A stretch of 7,975 nt of DNA from DATBWZ01 sp036514535 (GTDB lineage: Bacteria > JAMCPX01 > DATBWZ01). Under the pieces are notes generated by a model that saw only the letters and a program-made list of their open reading frames with translations, searched no databases and had not been told where the DNA came from. Of this stretch, positions 1 to 5,938 are shown in pieces. Location: the NCBI GenBank assembly GCA_036514535.1, contig DATBWZ010000063.1, positions 1-7,975 on the forward strand. The letters run 5' to 3'. The position numbers and the translations under genes were made by a program. Each line of letters starts with the position of its first letter. The first letter of the stretch is position 1.

Positions 1-321
1 AAACAATCCATAGAAATTCCCGACAAGGTGCTGACGGATTTGGGTATGGACCCCGAAGAGGCATCCGAGGTAACCTGCTACAAAGGTGAAGGGTGCAGTG
101 TATGCAATGGCACAGGTTATAAAGGCAGAATGGCGATCTATGAGGTAATGCCTCTCTGGGAGGAGATAAAGGAGCAGATTCTGAACGGCGCTTCTGCTGG
201 AGAAATCAAGAAGGAAGCGGTGCGGCTTGGGTTGTCCACACTGAGGTTTAGTGGATTGACCAAGGTAAAAGAGGGAATGACAACAACAGAAGAGATTAGC
301 GCAATAACAGCGAAGGATTAA
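1..321 (+). CDS. pilB: Type IV pilus extension ATPase PilB, C-terminal end (5' part outside window)
   Basis: This is the last 106 codons of PilB, the cytoplasmic hexameric ATPase that powers pilus extension by adding pilin subunits through PilC. The frame is open from base 1 (KQSIEIPD...), so the gene begins upstream and the GTG at 28 is not its start. The visible part carries the end of the zinc-binding tetracysteine region of PilB/GspE ATPases: a CSVC pair encoded near 94-105, followed by NGTGYKGR and the family block AIYEVM. The other CxxC pair should lie just before the window, since the first visible Lys is where CxxCK usually ends. The tail, with TLRFSGL and KVKEGMTTTEEI, matches the family's usual C-terminus. 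The nucleotide-binding motifs lie outside the window. pilT follows after 16 bp, as expected for one operon. The assignment is firm; only completeness is unknown. Confidence 0.95.
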   Translation, partial: KQSIEIPDKVLTDLGMDPEEASEVTCYKGEGCSVCNGTGYKGRMAIYEVMPLWEEIKEQILNGASAGEIKKEAVRLGLSTLRFSGLTKVKEGMTTTEEISAITAKD

Positions 322-337
322 CTATTACGGAGGATAG

Positions 338-1462
338 ATGGCAAATTTACATCAATTGTTGAAGGTAATGGTGGAAAAAGGATCTTCCGATCTGCATATT
401 ACCACAGGTTCTCCGCCGCAACTTAGAATAGACGGCTCCCTTGTTCCCCTGAAGCTGCCGCCGTTAGCCGCCACAGAGACCAAACAGCTCTGTTACAGCA
501 TTCTGACTGATGCGCAAAAACACAAATTTGAAGAGGATCTGGAGCTTGATCTCTCATTCGGCGTGAAAGGGCTCAGCAGATTCAGGTCTAATATATTCAT
601 GCAGCGCGGTGCTGTTGCAGGCGCTTTCAGGACAATTCCCTTTAAAATACTGACCTTTGAAGAACTCGGGCTGCCTCCGGTGGTTAATGATCTTGCGGCA
701 AAACCAAGGGGATTGGTTCTTGTAACAGGGCCAACAGGATGCGGGAAGTCTACAACACTTGCGTCAATTATTGATAAGATAAATAATGAAAAACACGAGC
801 ATATTATAACTATTGAGGACCCCATTGAGTACCTTCATCCGCATAAAAAATGCGTTATTAACCAGCGGGAAGTTGGCGCTGATACAAAGCAGTTTAAGAC
901 CGCGCTCAAGTATATCCTGCGACAGGATCCAGATGTGATTCTCGTTGGCGAGATGCGTGACCTGGAAACAGTTGAAGCAGCGCTTACAATTGCCGAAACA
1001 GGACATCTTGTGTTTGCTACACTTCACACAAACTCAGCTGTCCAGACTATTAACAGGATAATTGATGTTTTCCCGCCCTACCAGCAATCTCAGGTGCGGG
1101 CGCAGATGTCATTTGTGCTTGAGGGGATTTTGTGTCAGGCACTGATTCCCAAGACAACAGGGGTTGGCAGGGTGCTTGCAATAGAGGTGCTGGTTCCAAC
1201 TCCTGCTATCAGGAACCTTATTCGGGAAGAGAAGATTCACCAGGTTTATTCCCAGATGCAGGTCGGGCAGGCGAAATTTGGAATGCAGACACTGAACCAG
1301 TCGCTTTACAGCCTTTACACACGGAGATTAATAACCCTTGAAGATGCTACGGGATACAGCCCGGACCTTGATGAATTTAAGCAGATGCTACAGTCCGGAG
1401 GTATTACTCCTGGCATGGGCGCGCCTTTTGCATCAAGAACGACGCATATAATACAGAAGTAA
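338..1462 (+). CDS. pilT: Type IV pilus retraction ATPase PilT
   Basis: PilT is the hexameric cytoplasmic ATPase that depolymerises the pilus and drives twitching. The 374-residue product has an N-terminal PAS-like domain (about 1-100) and a RecA-like ATPase core. The core shows Walker A GPTGCGKST (131-139), an Asp box around TIEDPIEY (158-165), Walker B with DVILVGEMRD (199-208; catalytic Glu205) and a His box TGHLVFATLHTN (221-232). The decisive motif is AIRNLIRE (290-297), the PilT retraction signature that separates it from PilB. It is somewhat longer than the roughly 345-residue Pseudomonas PilT, with an extra C-terminal tail after about 345 that resembles the Geobacter/Myxococcus type. 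The ATG is chosen because GGAGG lies 4 bp upstream (329-333) and the N-terminus aligns with the family start. No other start is needed. Sigma-54-like sequences lie inside its 3' half (1165-1180 and 1417-1432). Confidence 0.97.
   Translation: MANLHQLLKVMVEKGSSDLHITTGSPPQLRIDGSLVPLKLPPLAATETKQLCYSILTDAQKHKFEEDLELDLSFGVKGLSRFRSNIFMQRGAVAGAFRTIPFKILTFEELGLPPVVNDLAAKPRGLVLVTGPTGCGKSTTLASIIDKINNEKHEHIITIEDPIEYLHPHKKCVINQREVGADTKQFKTALKYILRQDPDVILVGEMRDLETVEAALTIAETGHLVFATLHTNSAVQTINRIIDVFPPYQQSQVRAQMSFVLEGILCQALIPKTTGVGRVLAIEVLVPTPAIRNLIREEKIHQVYSQMQVGQAKFGMQTLNQSLYSLYTRRLITLEDATGYSPDLDEFKQMLQSGGITPGMGAPFASRTTHIIQK
1165..1180 (+). promoter_or_regulatory. Candidate intragenic sigma-54 (-24/-12) promoter inside pilT
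   Basis: TGGCAGGGTGCTTGCA matches the sigma-54 consensus TGGCACGNNNNTTGCW at every specified position but one (C to G at the sixth base). It has the required 10 bp between GG and GC and the same orientation as the operon. A start about 12 bp downstream would give a transcript with a roughly 285 nt leader before pilC, so it could drive pilC-pilS-pilR, possibly under PilR itself. The sequence also encodes the ordinary PilT residues VGRVLAI, so protein constraint could produce it. Intragenic sigma-54 sites are known in other bacteria and many are silent. No activator-binding repeat like the one before pilA was noticed nearby. Confidence 0.25.
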
Positions 1463-1477
1463 ACTAAAGGAGATTTT

Positions 1478-2698
1478 ATGGCTGTTTATATATGGGAGGG
1501 AAGAACAAGAACAGGTGAGATTGTAAAGGGTAATATGGATGCACCCAATGAAGCCGCTGTGATGCAGAAATTGAGAACGCAGCAGGTCCTCGTAATGAAT
1601 GTCAAAGCGCAATCCAAGGGATTTAGCTTTAATCTGCCGTTCCAGATCCCCTTTCTTAAAGAGACGGTTAAAGAGAAAGATCTTGTGATTTTTACCAGGC
1701 AGTTCGGAACAATGATAGACGCTGGATTACCACTGGTTCAGTGCCTTGACATTCTTGCAAGCCAGCAGCCCAACAAAACTTTCAAGAAGGTGCTTTATGA
1801 GGTAAAGCAGACTGTTGAGGGCGGAGCGACCCTCAGCGATTCTTTGAAGCGGCATCCTAGGGTGTTTAATGATCTCTATGTCAACCTTGTTGCCGCGGGC
1901 GAGGTTGGCGGCATTCTTGACACTATTTTAACAAGGCTTTCTACATACATAGAAAAAGCGATGAAATTAAAAGGACAGGTTAAGGGCGCAATGGTTTATC
2001 CCGGCGTGATCTTGACCATCGCGACGGTTGTTGTCGCTGTTCTGTTGATTTACGTTATCCCTACTTTCAAAAAGATGTTTGAGGGAATGGGAGGACAGCT
2101 TCCAGGACCCACCCAGTTTGTGGTTGATCTCAGCAACTTTCTAAGGCACTATCTTTTGCTGATAATTATTGGCATCTTCGGTGCAATGTTCGCCCTTGGT
2201 TCTTTCTACCGGACGCAGAGGGGTAAACTGTTAATTGATGCCCTGCTGCTTAAAATCCCTATTGTTGGCGATCTGATCAGAAAGGTTGCGGTTGCGCGGT
2301 TTTCAAGAACCCTCAGCACTCTGATTAGCAGCGGCGTTCCTATTCTTGACGGAATGGATATATGCGCGAGAACTTCGGGAAACAAGATTATTGAAAATGC
2401 TATAAAGGAGGCTCGGACGAGCATATCGCAGGGAAAAACAATTGCCGAGCCATTGAAGGATACTAATGTCTTCCCGTCCATGGTGGTCCAGATGATAGCT
2501 GTGGGCGAGTCCACGGGAGCGCTGGATGCCATGCTTGGGAAGATTGCCGACTTTTACGAAGAAGAGGTTGATACTGCTGTTGCCGCGCTTACATCATTGA
2601 TGGAACCATTACTCATGGTGTTTCTCGGCGTCGTTGTCGGCGGAATACTTATAGCAATGTATCTGCCTATCTTCTCCATCGCAGGAACAATTAAGTAA
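1478..2698 (+). CDS. pilC: Type IV pilus inner-membrane platform protein PilC
   Basis: PilC is the polytopic inner-membrane platform that couples PilB and PilT to the growing or shrinking pilus. The 406-residue product has the usual family length and two tandem T2SSF domains. The first spans about 70-193 (KDLVIFTRQFGTMIDAGLPL, then the cytoplasmic repeat with GEVGGILD) and the second about 273-395 (ARFSRTLSTLISSGVPIL, then VGESTGALD). The near-duplicate motifs in the two halves are the family hallmark. Membrane segments are visible at about 174-195, 224-243 and 375-397, the first following the conserved KGAMVYP motif. The start is supported by AAGGAG (1467-1472), 5 bp before the ATG. It begins 15 bp after pilT and ends 10 bp before pilS. 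No key motif is missing. Confidence 0.97.
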   Translation: MAVYIWEGRTRTGEIVKGNMDAPNEAAVMQKLRTQQVLVMNVKAQSKGFSFNLPFQIPFLKETVKEKDLVIFTRQFGTMIDAGLPLVQCLDILASQQPNKTFKKVLYEVKQTVEGGATLSDSLKRHPRVFNDLYVNLVAAGEVGGILDTILTRLSTYIEKAMKLKGQVKGAMVYPGVILTIATVVVAVLLIYVIPTFKKMFEGMGGQLPGPTQFVVDLSNFLRHYLLLIIIGIFGAMFALGSFYRTQRGKLLIDALLLKIPIVGDLIRKVAVARFSRTLSTLISSGVPILDGMDICARTSGNKIIENAIKEARTSISQGKTIAEPLKDTNVFPSMVVQMIAVGESTGALDAMLGKIADFYEEEVDTAVAALTSLMEPLLMVFLGVVVGGILIAMYLPIFSIAGTIK

Positions 2699-2708
2699 GC
2701 GTATTTTT

Positions 2709-4331
2709 ATGGAGAAATCTGAAAATCCGGCGGGAAAACAATTTCTCTCCCAAAGGTTAAAGATTTTTTTCCTTATCAAGGTTATTTTTGTCACCTTTCT
2801 CCTCGGTGCTGTCGTATTTTTAAATGTCAAGAGTGGAGAATTTTTAACATTATCCCTGATAACAATTTACGCACTTATTGTCTTTGCCTATTTATTTAAC
2901 ATAATTTCTGGAATTGCTTTAAAATTCTTAAAAAATTATCAATGGTTTCTCTATCTCCAGATAATCGTTGATACGCTTTTTGTAACAGCAATCGTATATT
3001 TCACCGGCGGGTCAAACAGCGTGATGGTGTTTCTCTATCTCTTTGTAATTCTTGCCGGCGGGTACCTTAATTTTCGCAGGGGCGCTCTTCTCGCCTCTGC
3101 CCTTAGTGCAATATTATACGGCGCGTTGCTTGACCTGGAGTTTTACAGGGTCCTTCCTTATTTTTATCTCTTCCCTGCGGATAATCCGGTGACAAAGAGT
3201 GAGCAAGTGCTGTCCATGATAATCTACAATCTTATCGGCTTCTTCGCGGCAGGATTTCTCTGGGGAATAGTAACTGAGCAGTTGAATAAAACCGGAAGAA
3301 TGCTGGAGGAGAAGCAGGCAGATCTGAAAAACTTAGAGAGCCTGACCAGAATGGTGTTTCAGAACATTCCCTCGGGAATAGTAACAGTGGGTCAGGATGG
3401 AAGGATTACATTATTTAACAGGTCGGCCGAGGCGATTACCGGGTATTCTATCTCAGAAGTTCTCGGCATGAGATTCAATGATATATTTTCAGGCCTTCAG
3501 ATTGAGAATGTTAAATCATTAAGAAATGAGACAGGGTTTAAGAGAAAGGATGGCAAGGACTTAATTCTGGGTTATTCTGCGAGTCTCTTGGGCTCAAAAG
3601 ACGGGATGGTGATTTTTCAGGATCTTACAAGGGAAAAGCAGATGGAGACAGAGGTAAAGCGATCAGAACGGCTCGCTGCCCTTGGAAGGATGTCTGCCGG
3701 ACTTGCCCATGAGGTAAGGAATATCGTGGCTTCAATAACAGGTTCTGCTCAATTACTGGCATCCCTCAGGGCTGATGAGGAGGAAAAATCGCGCCTTACG
3801 ATAATAATGCTTAATGAATCCAAAAGATTGAACGGGCTGGTCGCTAATTTTTTGAACTTTGCAAAGCCTGAAAGGGTCTTCTCGGAGATATTCAGCATTT
3901 TGCAGGTAGTCAATGAGGTTGTTGAATTATTTCAAAACAATGTGAGCAATAATATTAAAATGCTTGTCGTACCCGAGACAGTTAATGACCGGATCAGGGG
4001 AAGCATGGAGGGCTTTAGGCAGGTAATCCATAATCTCCTGCTTAATGCTGTTGATGCAGTCGGAAACGGGGGGGAGATAAAAATAGAGGTAATGGATTCT
4101 GACGAAAATAAGAAATTGCTGAAGTTGATTGTCTCTGATACAGGGTGCGGCATTCCCGAGGATGTTCTGCCGCATATTTTTGAACCCTTTTTTACAACAA
4201 AGACAAAGGGCGCCGGGCTTGGGCTTGCAACAGTATTCAGGATTGTTGAAGCGCATTCGGGCAAAATAGAGGTTGAGAGTAAAAAAGGCGCGGGAACGAA
4301 ATTTACAATATTACTGCCCGGAAGTCCGTAA
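2709..4331 (+). CDS. pilS: Pilus sensor histidine kinase PilS
   Basis: PilS is the membrane sensor kinase that phosphorylates PilR to control pilin transcription; in Pseudomonas aeruginosa it senses PilA in the membrane. The 540-residue product has about six N-terminal membrane segments (near 20-40, 46-68, 80-98, 104-119, 125-142, 168-187) with almost no periplasmic domain. A linker and a PAS domain (about 213-308) follow. The kinase core shows an H-box with AHEVRN (phospho-acceptor His334), an N-box HNLLLNAVDA (441-450), a G1 box DTGCGIP (477-483), an F-box FEPFFTTK (491-498) and a G2 box GAGLGLA (501-507). The residue five after the histidine, nearly always proline in this family, is Ile339. 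The ATG has no convincing Shine-Dalgarno, and no other ATG, GTG or TTG occurs in the first 60 codons. Translation may therefore be coupled to pilC, which ends 10 bp upstream. Confidence 0.95.
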   Translation: MEKSENPAGKQFLSQRLKIFFLIKVIFVTFLLGAVVFLNVKSGEFLTLSLITIYALIVFAYLFNIISGIALKFLKNYQWFLYLQIIVDTLFVTAIVYFTGGSNSVMVFLYLFVILAGGYLNFRRGALLASALSAILYGALLDLEFYRVLPYFYLFPADNPVTKSEQVLSMIIYNLIGFFAAGFLWGIVTEQLNKTGRMLEEKQADLKNLESLTRMVFQNIPSGIVTVGQDGRITLFNRSAEAITGYSISEVLGMRFNDIFSGLQIENVKSLRNETGFKRKDGKDLILGYSASLLGSKDGMVIFQDLTREKQMETEVKRSERLAALGRMSAGLAHEVRNIVASITGSAQLLASLRADEEEKSRLTIIMLNESKRLNGLVANFLNFAKPERVFSEIFSILQVVNEVVELFQNNVSNNIKMLVVPETVNDRIRGSMEGFRQVIHNLLLNAVDAVGNGGEIKIEVMDSDENKKLLKLIVSDTGCGIPEDVLPHIFEPFFTTKTKGAGLGLATVFRIVEAHSGKIEVESKKGAGTKFTILLPGSP

Positions 4332-4355
4332 GCAGCGCAAATTCAGGAGGAATAG

Positions 4356-5729
4356 ATGTCAAAGGTAATGCTTGTAGAAGATGATTCCCAATTGCGGGAG
4401 GTCGTCTCAATAATGCTGAAACTTGAGGGATATAAGTACGAAGCCTTTCCGAACGGAGAGGAGGCTCTCAAAAAATTTGAAGAATCCCTGCCGGATCTCG
4501 TAATTGTTGACCAGAAACTGCCCGGGATGGACGGCTTGGAGGTTTTGAAAAAAATAAAGAAAGCGGAGCCGGGCGCAGTAGTAATTATTGTGACAGCATA
4601 CGGAACACCCCAGACCGCGGTGGATGCTCTCAAGGCCGGAGCATACGATTACATCCTGAAACCTTTTGATATGGATGAATTGAAAATAATCATCAGAAAT
4701 GCCATTGAGAATACAGCGCTCAGGAAGGAAAACCTCCTCCTGCGCCAGCAATTGAGATTAACATATGGTTTTGACAATATTATTGGTTCTTCCCTTGAGA
4801 TGGTCCGGGTTTTTGAAATTATAAAAAAGGTAAAGGATCTTAAAACAAACATTCTGATTCTTGGAGAGAGCGGTACAGGAAAGGAATTGGTTGCAAGGGC
4901 GATTCACTACAACAGCGATCGTAAAGACGGTCCCTTTGTTGCAATCAACTGCGGCGCTATACCGGAAAACCTCATGGAGAGCGAATTGTTCGGCTATAAA
5001 AAGGGCGCCTTCACTGGCGCAGTGGCAAACAAACAGGGGCTGTTTAAGATTGCCGATGCAGGCACAGTTTTTCTGGATGAGATCGGCGAACTGCCCCTGA
5101 ACCTCCAGGTTAAACTCCTCAGATTTCTCCAGGACAGGACAATCACGCCGGTGGGCGGCACCGAGGAGGAGAAGGTGGAGGTGAGGGTCATTGCTGCCTC
5201 AAACAAGGATCTTGAAACAGAGGTAATACAGACAAGATTCAGGGAGGATCTGTATTACAGATTGAATGTGGTCCAGATTAGCCTTCCGCCGCTGCGTGCG
5301 CGCAGGGAAGATATGCCGCTCCTTGCCAAATTCTTCCTTGAGAAATACGCCAGGGATCTTAATAAGGATGTAAAGAGGATCTCAAACGAGGCAATGGATC
5401 TCCTGATGAAGTATCCCTTTCCGGGAAATGTGAGAGAACTGGAAAATGCCATAGAAAGAGCAGTGGCGCTTGAGACAGGCGACACCCTCATGCCGGAGAA
5501 CCTCCCAGCCAAGATGACCCGGAGAGAGAAAGAGGTTCTGCCGCCCTTTTACAATCTGCCGGAAGAAGGGCTTGATTTTGAGGATTTTATATCCAGGATT
5601 GAGAAGGACCTGATTCTTGAGGCGCTGGATAAAAAGCAGAGCATCCCTGAGACAGCAAAACTCCTGAACCTTGATCTGCGGGCGCTGAGATACAAAATGA
5701 AAAAATATAATATTGAATGGGGAAAGTAA
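4356..5729 (+). CDS. pilR: Sigma-54-dependent response regulator PilR
   Basis: PilR is the NtrC-family activator that, once phosphorylated by PilS, binds upstream of pilA and opens the sigma-54 promoter by ATP hydrolysis. The 457-residue product has three domains. The receiver (1-120) has an acidic pocket E8/D9, phospho-acceptor Asp52 in VIVDQKLPGMDG, Thr80 and Lys102-Pro103. The AAA+ domain (about 140-375) shows Walker A GESGTGKE (170-177), the sigma-54-contacting loop GAFTGA (217-222), Walker B with VFLDEIGELP (238-247) and FREDLYYRLNV with the arginine residues (295-305). A Fis-type helix-turn-helix follows (about 418-453, ending LRALRYKMKKYNI). All residues needed for phosphorylation and sigma-54 activation are intact. 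AGGAGG (4345-4350) lies 5 bp before the ATG. The gene is 24 bp after pilS. Its probable target is the operator and promoter just downstream. Confidence 0.96.
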   Translation: MSKVMLVEDDSQLREVVSIMLKLEGYKYEAFPNGEEALKKFEESLPDLVIVDQKLPGMDGLEVLKKIKKAEPGAVVIIVTAYGTPQTAVDALKAGAYDYILKPFDMDELKIIIRNAIENTALRKENLLLRQQLRLTYGFDNIIGSSLEMVRVFEIIKKVKDLKTNILILGESGTGKELVARAIHYNSDRKDGPFVAINCGAIPENLMESELFGYKKGAFTGAVANKQGLFKIADAGTVFLDEIGELPLNLQVKLLRFLQDRTITPVGGTEEEKVEVRVIAASNKDLETEVIQTRFREDLYYRLNVVQISLPPLRARREDMPLLAKFFLEKYARDLNKDVKRISNEAMDLLMKYPFPGNVRELENAIERAVALETGDTLMPENLPAKMTRREKEVLPPFYNLPEEGLDFEDFISRIEKDLILEALDKKQSIPETAKLLNLDLRALRYKMKKYNIEWGK

Positions 5730-5733
5730 AACA

Positions 5734-5769
5734 GACAAAATTTTGGTATTCATATGACAAAATTTTGTC
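5734..5769. promoter_or_regulatory. Tandem palindromic operator, probable PilR upstream activating sequence for pilA
   Basis: A perfect 14-bp palindrome GACAAAATTTTGTC lies at 5756-5769, and a second copy, GACAAAATTTTGG, with one end degraded, lies at 5734-5746. The copies are 22 bp apart, close to two helical turns, so two dimers would sit on the same DNA face. They lie about 109-138 bp upstream of the -24 box, the usual distance for a sigma-54 activator. Each half contains TGTC/GACA, the core reported for Pseudomonas PilR sites. Binding by PilR is inferred. Because the unit is self-complementary, RNA from this stretch could also fold as a 12-bp stem (5734-5745 with 5758-5769). It has no T-run directly after it, so it makes a poor intrinsic terminator. 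Confidence 0.65.
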
Positions 5770-5821
5770 CTTAAAGGGTTTTCAACAGAAATTTTAATTA
5801 TTCTATGCTATGGCAACATTG

Positions 5822-5834
5822 CAACATATTGAAA
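5822..5834 (-). promoter_or_regulatory. Possible IHF-binding site between operator and sigma-54 promoter
   Basis: Read on the - strand, the sequence TTTCAATATGTTG matches the IHF consensus WATCAANNNNTTR at eight of nine specified positions. It lies between the tandem palindromes and the -24/-12 promoter, where IHF usually bends DNA to bring an NtrC-type activator onto sigma-54 polymerase. The consensus is loose and the region is AT-rich, so a chance match is possible. The position is the main support. Confidence 0.35.
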
Positions 5835-5850
5835 AAGAATATGTTTTTTT
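5823..5850 (+). terminator. Weak hairpin with T-run, possible terminator of the pilB-pilR operon
   Basis: AACATATT (5823-5830) and AATATGTT (5838-5845) form a perfect 8-bp stem around a 7-nt loop, and a run of seven T covers 5844-5850. The layout is that of an intrinsic terminator, but the stem has only one G-C pair and would be unstable. It overlaps the possible IHF site, so it may instead simply be bendable AT-rich DNA. Confidence 0.25.
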
Positions 5851-5871
5851 GAAGCGAATAATTTATGCTTG

Positions 5872-5886
5872 TGGCACAGAACTTGC
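5872..5886 (+). promoter_or_regulatory. Sigma-54 (-24/-12) promoter of pilA
   Basis: TGGCACAGAACTTGC is an essentially perfect sigma-54 promoter: TGGCAC at the -24 element, TTGC at the -12 element, and the obligatory 10 bp between GG and GC. It is in the + orientation. The expected start is near 5898, giving a leader of about 40 nt that ends in a strong ribosome site. Such promoters are silent without an ATP-hydrolysing activator, and PilR, encoded immediately upstream with an intact GAFTGA loop, is the obvious one. This matches known pilA regulation in Pseudomonas and Geobacter. Confidence 0.93.
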
Positions 5887-5922
5887 AAAATATTTAATAC
5901 AGAGCAATACGAATAAAATAAA

Positions 5923-5932
5923 AAGGAGGTGA
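5923..5932 (+). promoter_or_regulatory. Very strong Shine-Dalgarno of pilA
   Basis: AAGGAGGTGA is complementary over its full length to the 3' end of 16S rRNA and sits 6 bp before the pilA ATG at 5939. It is the strongest ribosome site in the window, as expected for an abundantly made structural pilin, and it fixes the start codon. Confidence 0.9.
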
Positions 5933-5938
5933 AAGAAT

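Noticed and set aside
28..321. A separate 97-residue gene starting at GTG 28
   Set aside because: The frame is open back to base 1 and the upstream residues continue the PilB zinc-region sequence, so it is the tail of a longer pilB.
493..1027. Overlapping reading frames on the - strand inside pilT
   Set aside because: They have Ser/Cys/Phe-rich composition with no domain or ribosome site and lie wholly within a strongly conserved gene; they are antisense shadows.
1132..1341. A 69-residue + strand frame inside pilT
   Set aside because: It is out of frame with pilT, has no Shine-Dalgarno and shows no recognisable sequence, while the pilT frame here holds the AIRNLIRE motif.
2644..2659. Minus-strand -24/-12-like match in the 3' end of pilC
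   Set aside because: Only nine of twelve specified bases match and it would fire antisense into pilC; a match of this quality is expected by chance.
4407..4852. Antisense frames opposite the PilR receiver and linker
   Set aside because: They are a by-product of codon bias in pilR; there is no start signal and no plausible protein features.
5734..5769. The double palindrome as an intrinsic terminator of pilR
   Set aside because: A 12-bp RNA stem is possible but no T-run follows directly, and the 22-bp phasing and promoter distance fit an activator site better.
5812..5824. TGGCAACATTGCA as a second sigma-54 promoter before pilA
   Set aside because: It has TGGCA and TTGC-like elements but only 7 bp between GG and GC instead of 10, which sigma-54 polymerase does not tolerate. 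The real promoter lies 60 bp downstream.
5813..5828. Tandem repeat GCAACATT/GCAACATA as an operator
   Set aside because: It is only two 8-bp units in AT-rich DNA, abutting, without symmetry; nothing supports it beyond chance.
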